Shown piece after piece: positions 62,005 to 64,000 of a stretch of DNA of 64,000 bases (position 1 is the stretch's first letter; each line of letters opens with the position of its first letter). The stretch covers positions 1-64,000 of the forward strand of contig NZ_JAKCFI010000011.1 of NCBI RefSeq assembly GCF_021412625.1, given 5' to 3'. Under the pieces are notes generated by a model. It was not told where the DNA came from. It did not search any database and saw only the letters and a list, made by a program, of their open reading frames with translations. Source of the DNA: Myxococcus stipitatus. Lineage in GTDB: Bacteria > Myxococcota > Myxococcia > Myxococcales > Myxococcaceae. The translations under genes were made by a program, and so were the position numbers.

Positions 62005-62877
62005 ATGATCGATCAGAACTCCCGCCCTGCCCGCAAGGTTGGCATCGCCGACCACCTGTGGGAGACGTACGAAGACATGGCCCAGCAGATGGGCTCGGAC
62101 CGCGATGCGCTGATCAATCAGGCGCTCTTCATGTTCGCGCGCCTCAACGGCTTCATCGAGGCTCGCTCCCGCGGAGAGGCCCCGGTCGCCGCGGTGGCCG
62201 CCGCCGCCCCGGCGGCCGCGGCCCGTCCGGCTCCCGCCGCGGCGGCTCCGGCCGCCCGTCCGTCGGCGCCGCCCGTGCTGGCTCCGGCCCCCGCTCCGAA
62301 GGCGGAGGCCCCGCCGCCGCCGCCCCGTGGCGCCTCGCGTCCCACCGCGGACGAGCGCGCCGCCGCCAACGGCCTGGACAACGACCCGGTGCGCCGCGAG
62401 GTCGCCGAGCGCGTGCTGGAGACCGCCGCCGAGCTCGAGCGCCTCATCAAGGGCAAGAACGAGCCCCCTCCGCCCAACGACGAGATGGTCGAGGAGGAGG
62501 AGGAAGAGGAGCCGCTGCCCGAGCCCGAGGACCCGGCCCTGGAGGACGAGCAGGCCGAGCCCGAGGACGAGCAGGTCGACGAGCTGCCCGAGGAGGGCGG
62601 GGCGCTCTACCTCGTCACCGAGTCCGGGGAGCAGGAGCGCATCGTGAAGGAGCGCTTCGTCATCGGCCGCGGCAAGCACTGCGACTTCGTCATCAACTCC
62701 GGCAAGGTCTCTCGCGAGCACGCCGTCATCGCCCAGGAGGGCAATGACTGGATCATCGAGGACCTGGGGTCTTCCAACGGGACCTGGTTCAACAAGGCCC
62801 GCATCAAGCGTCGGAAGATCGAGGACGGGGACGAATACTTCATCTGCAGCGAGAAGATCCGCCTCGTCGTCCGGTGA
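62005..62877 (+). CDS. FHA-domain protein with N-terminal helical domain
   Basis: A 290-residue protein. Residues 10-55 (RKVGIADHLWETYEDMAQQM, then DRDALINQALFMFARLNGFI) look like a ribbon-helix-helix DNA-binding fold. A long Ala/Pro linker (about 60-110) and a very acidic stretch (about 165-195, EEEEEEE) follow. The C-terminal FHA domain (about 200-290) has FVIGRGKHCDF, GKVSREHAVI and DLGSSNGTWFN, so it binds phosphothreonine. It precedes the Tad pilus genes and may link kinase signalling to their expression or assembly. Confidence 0.85.
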   Translation: MIDQNSRPARKVGIADHLWETYEDMAQQMGSDRDALINQALFMFARLNGFIEARSRGEAPVAAVAAAAPAAAARPAPAAAAPAARPSAPPVLAPAPAPKAEAPPPPPRGASRPTADERAAANGLDNDPVRREVAERVLETAAELERLIKGKNEPPPPNDEMVEEEEEEEPLPEPEDPALEDEQAEPEDEQVDELPEEGGALYLVTESGEQERIVKERFVIGRGKHCDFVINSGKVSREHAVIAQEGNDWIIEDLGSSNGTWFNKARIKRRKIEDGDEYFICSEKIRLVVR

Positions 62878-62980
62878 GCGGACCCGGTTCCTGGGTCATT
62901 CCAGCTGTTCGCCAATTGACGGGCTCCACGCGTCCCTGGTTTGATACCGGACGCCTGGACGCGAATGGGACAGGCGACGG

Positions 62981-63517
62981 ATGACGCCTGGACACATCGC
63001 GCTGTGGACGGTCCTTGGAGTGGCCCTGGTGATCTCGCTGGTGACGGACGTGTTGCGCCGGCAGATCCTCGACGTGGTCACCTATCCGCTGATGGCGGTG
63101 GGGCTCGGGGTGCGTCTCGCCACCGAAGGGGTGGGGGACCTGAGGCAGGGGTTGGTCAGCGGGCTGATATCGGGTGTGGGGCTGGCATTGCTGCTGGTCC
63201 CGGCGGCGGCGCGGGGGCGGATGGGGTGGGGTGACGTGAAGTTGATGGGAGGGGTGGGCGCCGTGCTGGGCTTCCCGGCGTCGATGGCGGCGGCCGCCTT
63301 CATCTCCCTGGTGGGCGCCATGCAGGCGGTCATCACGCTGCTGTGGCACGGAGCGGCGTGGGACACGGTGGCGGCGGTCCTGCGGCGTTGGGCGGTGCGG
63401 TTGCACCTGGCGCGCGAGGACGCGCAGCCCGCCGCGCAGCGTCACATCCCCTACGGGGTGGCCATCGCGCTCGGGACCTTCTGGGCGCTGTGGTGGCAGC
63501 ACGAGAGCTTGGGTTAG
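62981..63517 (+). CDS. cpaA: Prepilin peptidase (CpaA/TadV type)
   Basis: A 178-residue inner-membrane aspartic protease that removes the leader from type IVb (Flp) prepilins. The two catalytic Asp are in SLVTDVLRRQILDVVTYPLM and in GWGDVKLMGG, the GxGD motif. It has about five membrane helices and lacks the N-methylase domain of PilD, typical of the short A24 family. The secretin-type gene 33 bases downstream supports a Tad locus. Confidence 0.88.
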   Translation: MTPGHIALWTVLGVALVISLVTDVLRRQILDVVTYPLMAVGLGVRLATEGVGDLRQGLVSGLISGVGLALLLVPAAARGRMGWGDVKLMGGVGAVLGFPASMAAAAFISLVGAMQAVITLLWHGAAWDTVAAVLRRWAVRLHLAREDAQPAAQRHIPYGVAIALGTFWALWWQHESLG

Positions 63518-63550
63518 TTCGGAGACTTGTTGGGAGAGGGGACACGTACG

Positions 63551-64000
63551 ATGTTCACACGCTTCACGCATGCGGCCATGGTCGGCACGCTCGTTGCCCT
63601 GGTGGCCAGTGGCTCCGCCCTGGCCCAGGATGGGACCAGCGTCAGCCTCGGAGTGGGCGCCCAGAAGGTGCTCACCATCCCGGGCCTCAGCAAGGTGGCG
63701 CTCGGTGACCCGTCCATCGCCGAAGTGAAGACACTCGGCTCCGGACAGCTGCTCATCACCGGCCAGGCCGAGGGCAAGACGACGCTGCTCGTCTGGAAGT
63801 CCACGGGGCAGCGCGTCAGCTACACCGTCGCGGTCCGCAAGCAGGACCCGAACGAGGTCATCTCCGAAATCAAGCGCCTGTTGGGCGAAATCGAAGGTGT
63901 CTCCGTCCGCATGGTGGGAGATCGCATCTACCTGGACGGCCAGGCCTACACCACGCAGGACGCGGACCGCATCGAGCAGGTGGTGAGCCTCTATCCGAAC
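63551..64000 (+). CDS. cpaC: Pilus secretin CpaC/RcpA, N-terminal part
   Basis: Partial: the window ends after 150 codons. The signal peptide (about 1-25) ends ALAQD. The N-terminal pilus-assembly domain has VLTIPGLSKVALGDPSIAEV and GKTTLLVWKSTGQRVSYTVA, the BON-like region that precedes the secretin barrel in CpaC/RcpA. The secretin forms the outer-membrane pore for Tad/Flp pili. The ATG at 63551 follows GAGAGGGGAC. The rest of the Tad cluster would lie beyond the window. Confidence 0.85.
   Translation, partial: MFTRFTHAAMVGTLVALVASGSALAQDGTSVSLGVGAQKVLTIPGLSKVALGDPSIAEVKTLGSGQLLITGQAEGKTTLLVWKSTGQRVSYTVAVRKQDPNEVISEIKRLLGEIEGVSVRMVGDRIYLDGQAYTTQDADRIEQVVSLYPN

Overview
The window is GC-rich chromosomal DNA whose gene content points to a myxobacterium of the Myxococcaceae type (genus not determined). 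The evidence is: several Ser/Thr protein kinases fused to other domains, an FHA-containing sigma-54 activator with no receiver domain, a Tgl/PilF-like pilotin lipoprotein, many lipoproteins of unknown function, and strong third-position G/C bias. I see no insertion sequence, phage, CRISPR array or rRNA gene. Nothing in the core regions looks recently transferred.

Layout. (1) 1-13.1 kb is the classic transcription/translation block: end of tuf, rpmG, tRNA-Trp, secE-nusG, rplK-rplA, rplJ-rplL, rpoB-rpoC. Hairpins sit at most unit boundaries. (2) 13.2-15.0 kb holds two phasin-like coiled-coil proteins; the second is translationally coupled to a lytic transglycosylase. (3) 15.1-19.4 kb is a co-directional run: two unknown proteins, a Tgl-like type IV pilus pilotin, a RodZ-like HTH membrane protein, recO and a PfkB sugar kinase. 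(4) 19.4-24.1 kb has a secreted repeat protein, a divergent GyrI-like/MerR pair with an operator dyad, and an OPT-family transporter. (5) 24.1-32.5 kb is a signalling cluster: a 1292-residue kinase/pseudo-cyclase/ATPase/TPR protein, a lipoprotein behind a good sigma-54 promoter match, a second kinase with a degenerate cyclase-like tail, and a convergent FHA/sigma-54 activator. (6) 33-38.7 kb has a phosphate-porin-like barrel, an exported glutaminase and a divergent Orn/Lys/Arg decarboxylase. (7) 38.7-48.2 kb has a hybrid PAS/GAF histidine kinase, then an RND pump, its lipoprotein adaptor and a small outer-membrane protein, with a divergent TetR regulator and tandem palindromic operators. (8) 48.2-55 kb is mixed: metallo-beta-lactamase fold protein, AraC regulator, cyclic-nucleotide-binding helical-repeat protein, two small secreted proteins and a kinase with a PEGA tail. 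(9) 55-58.2 kb is glyQS. (10) 58.3-61.9 kb is a coupled pair of large lipoproteins. (11) 62-64 kb is an FHA protein, a prepilin peptidase and the start of a CpaC-type secretin, the probable edge of a Tad/Flp pilus locus.

How the parts work together. The first block supplies RNA polymerase, elongation factors and the L7/L12 stalk and is probably controlled by attenuation and leader feedback. The most promising less-described unit is 28.1-32.5 kb: an apparent sigma-54 promoter, a lipoprotein, a kinase and an FHA-type sigma-54 activator could form one phosphorylation-driven circuit. The TetR/RND unit at 41.7-48.2 kb has the clearest cis-regulation in the window. All functional assignments are from motif recognition by eye; no database search was run.
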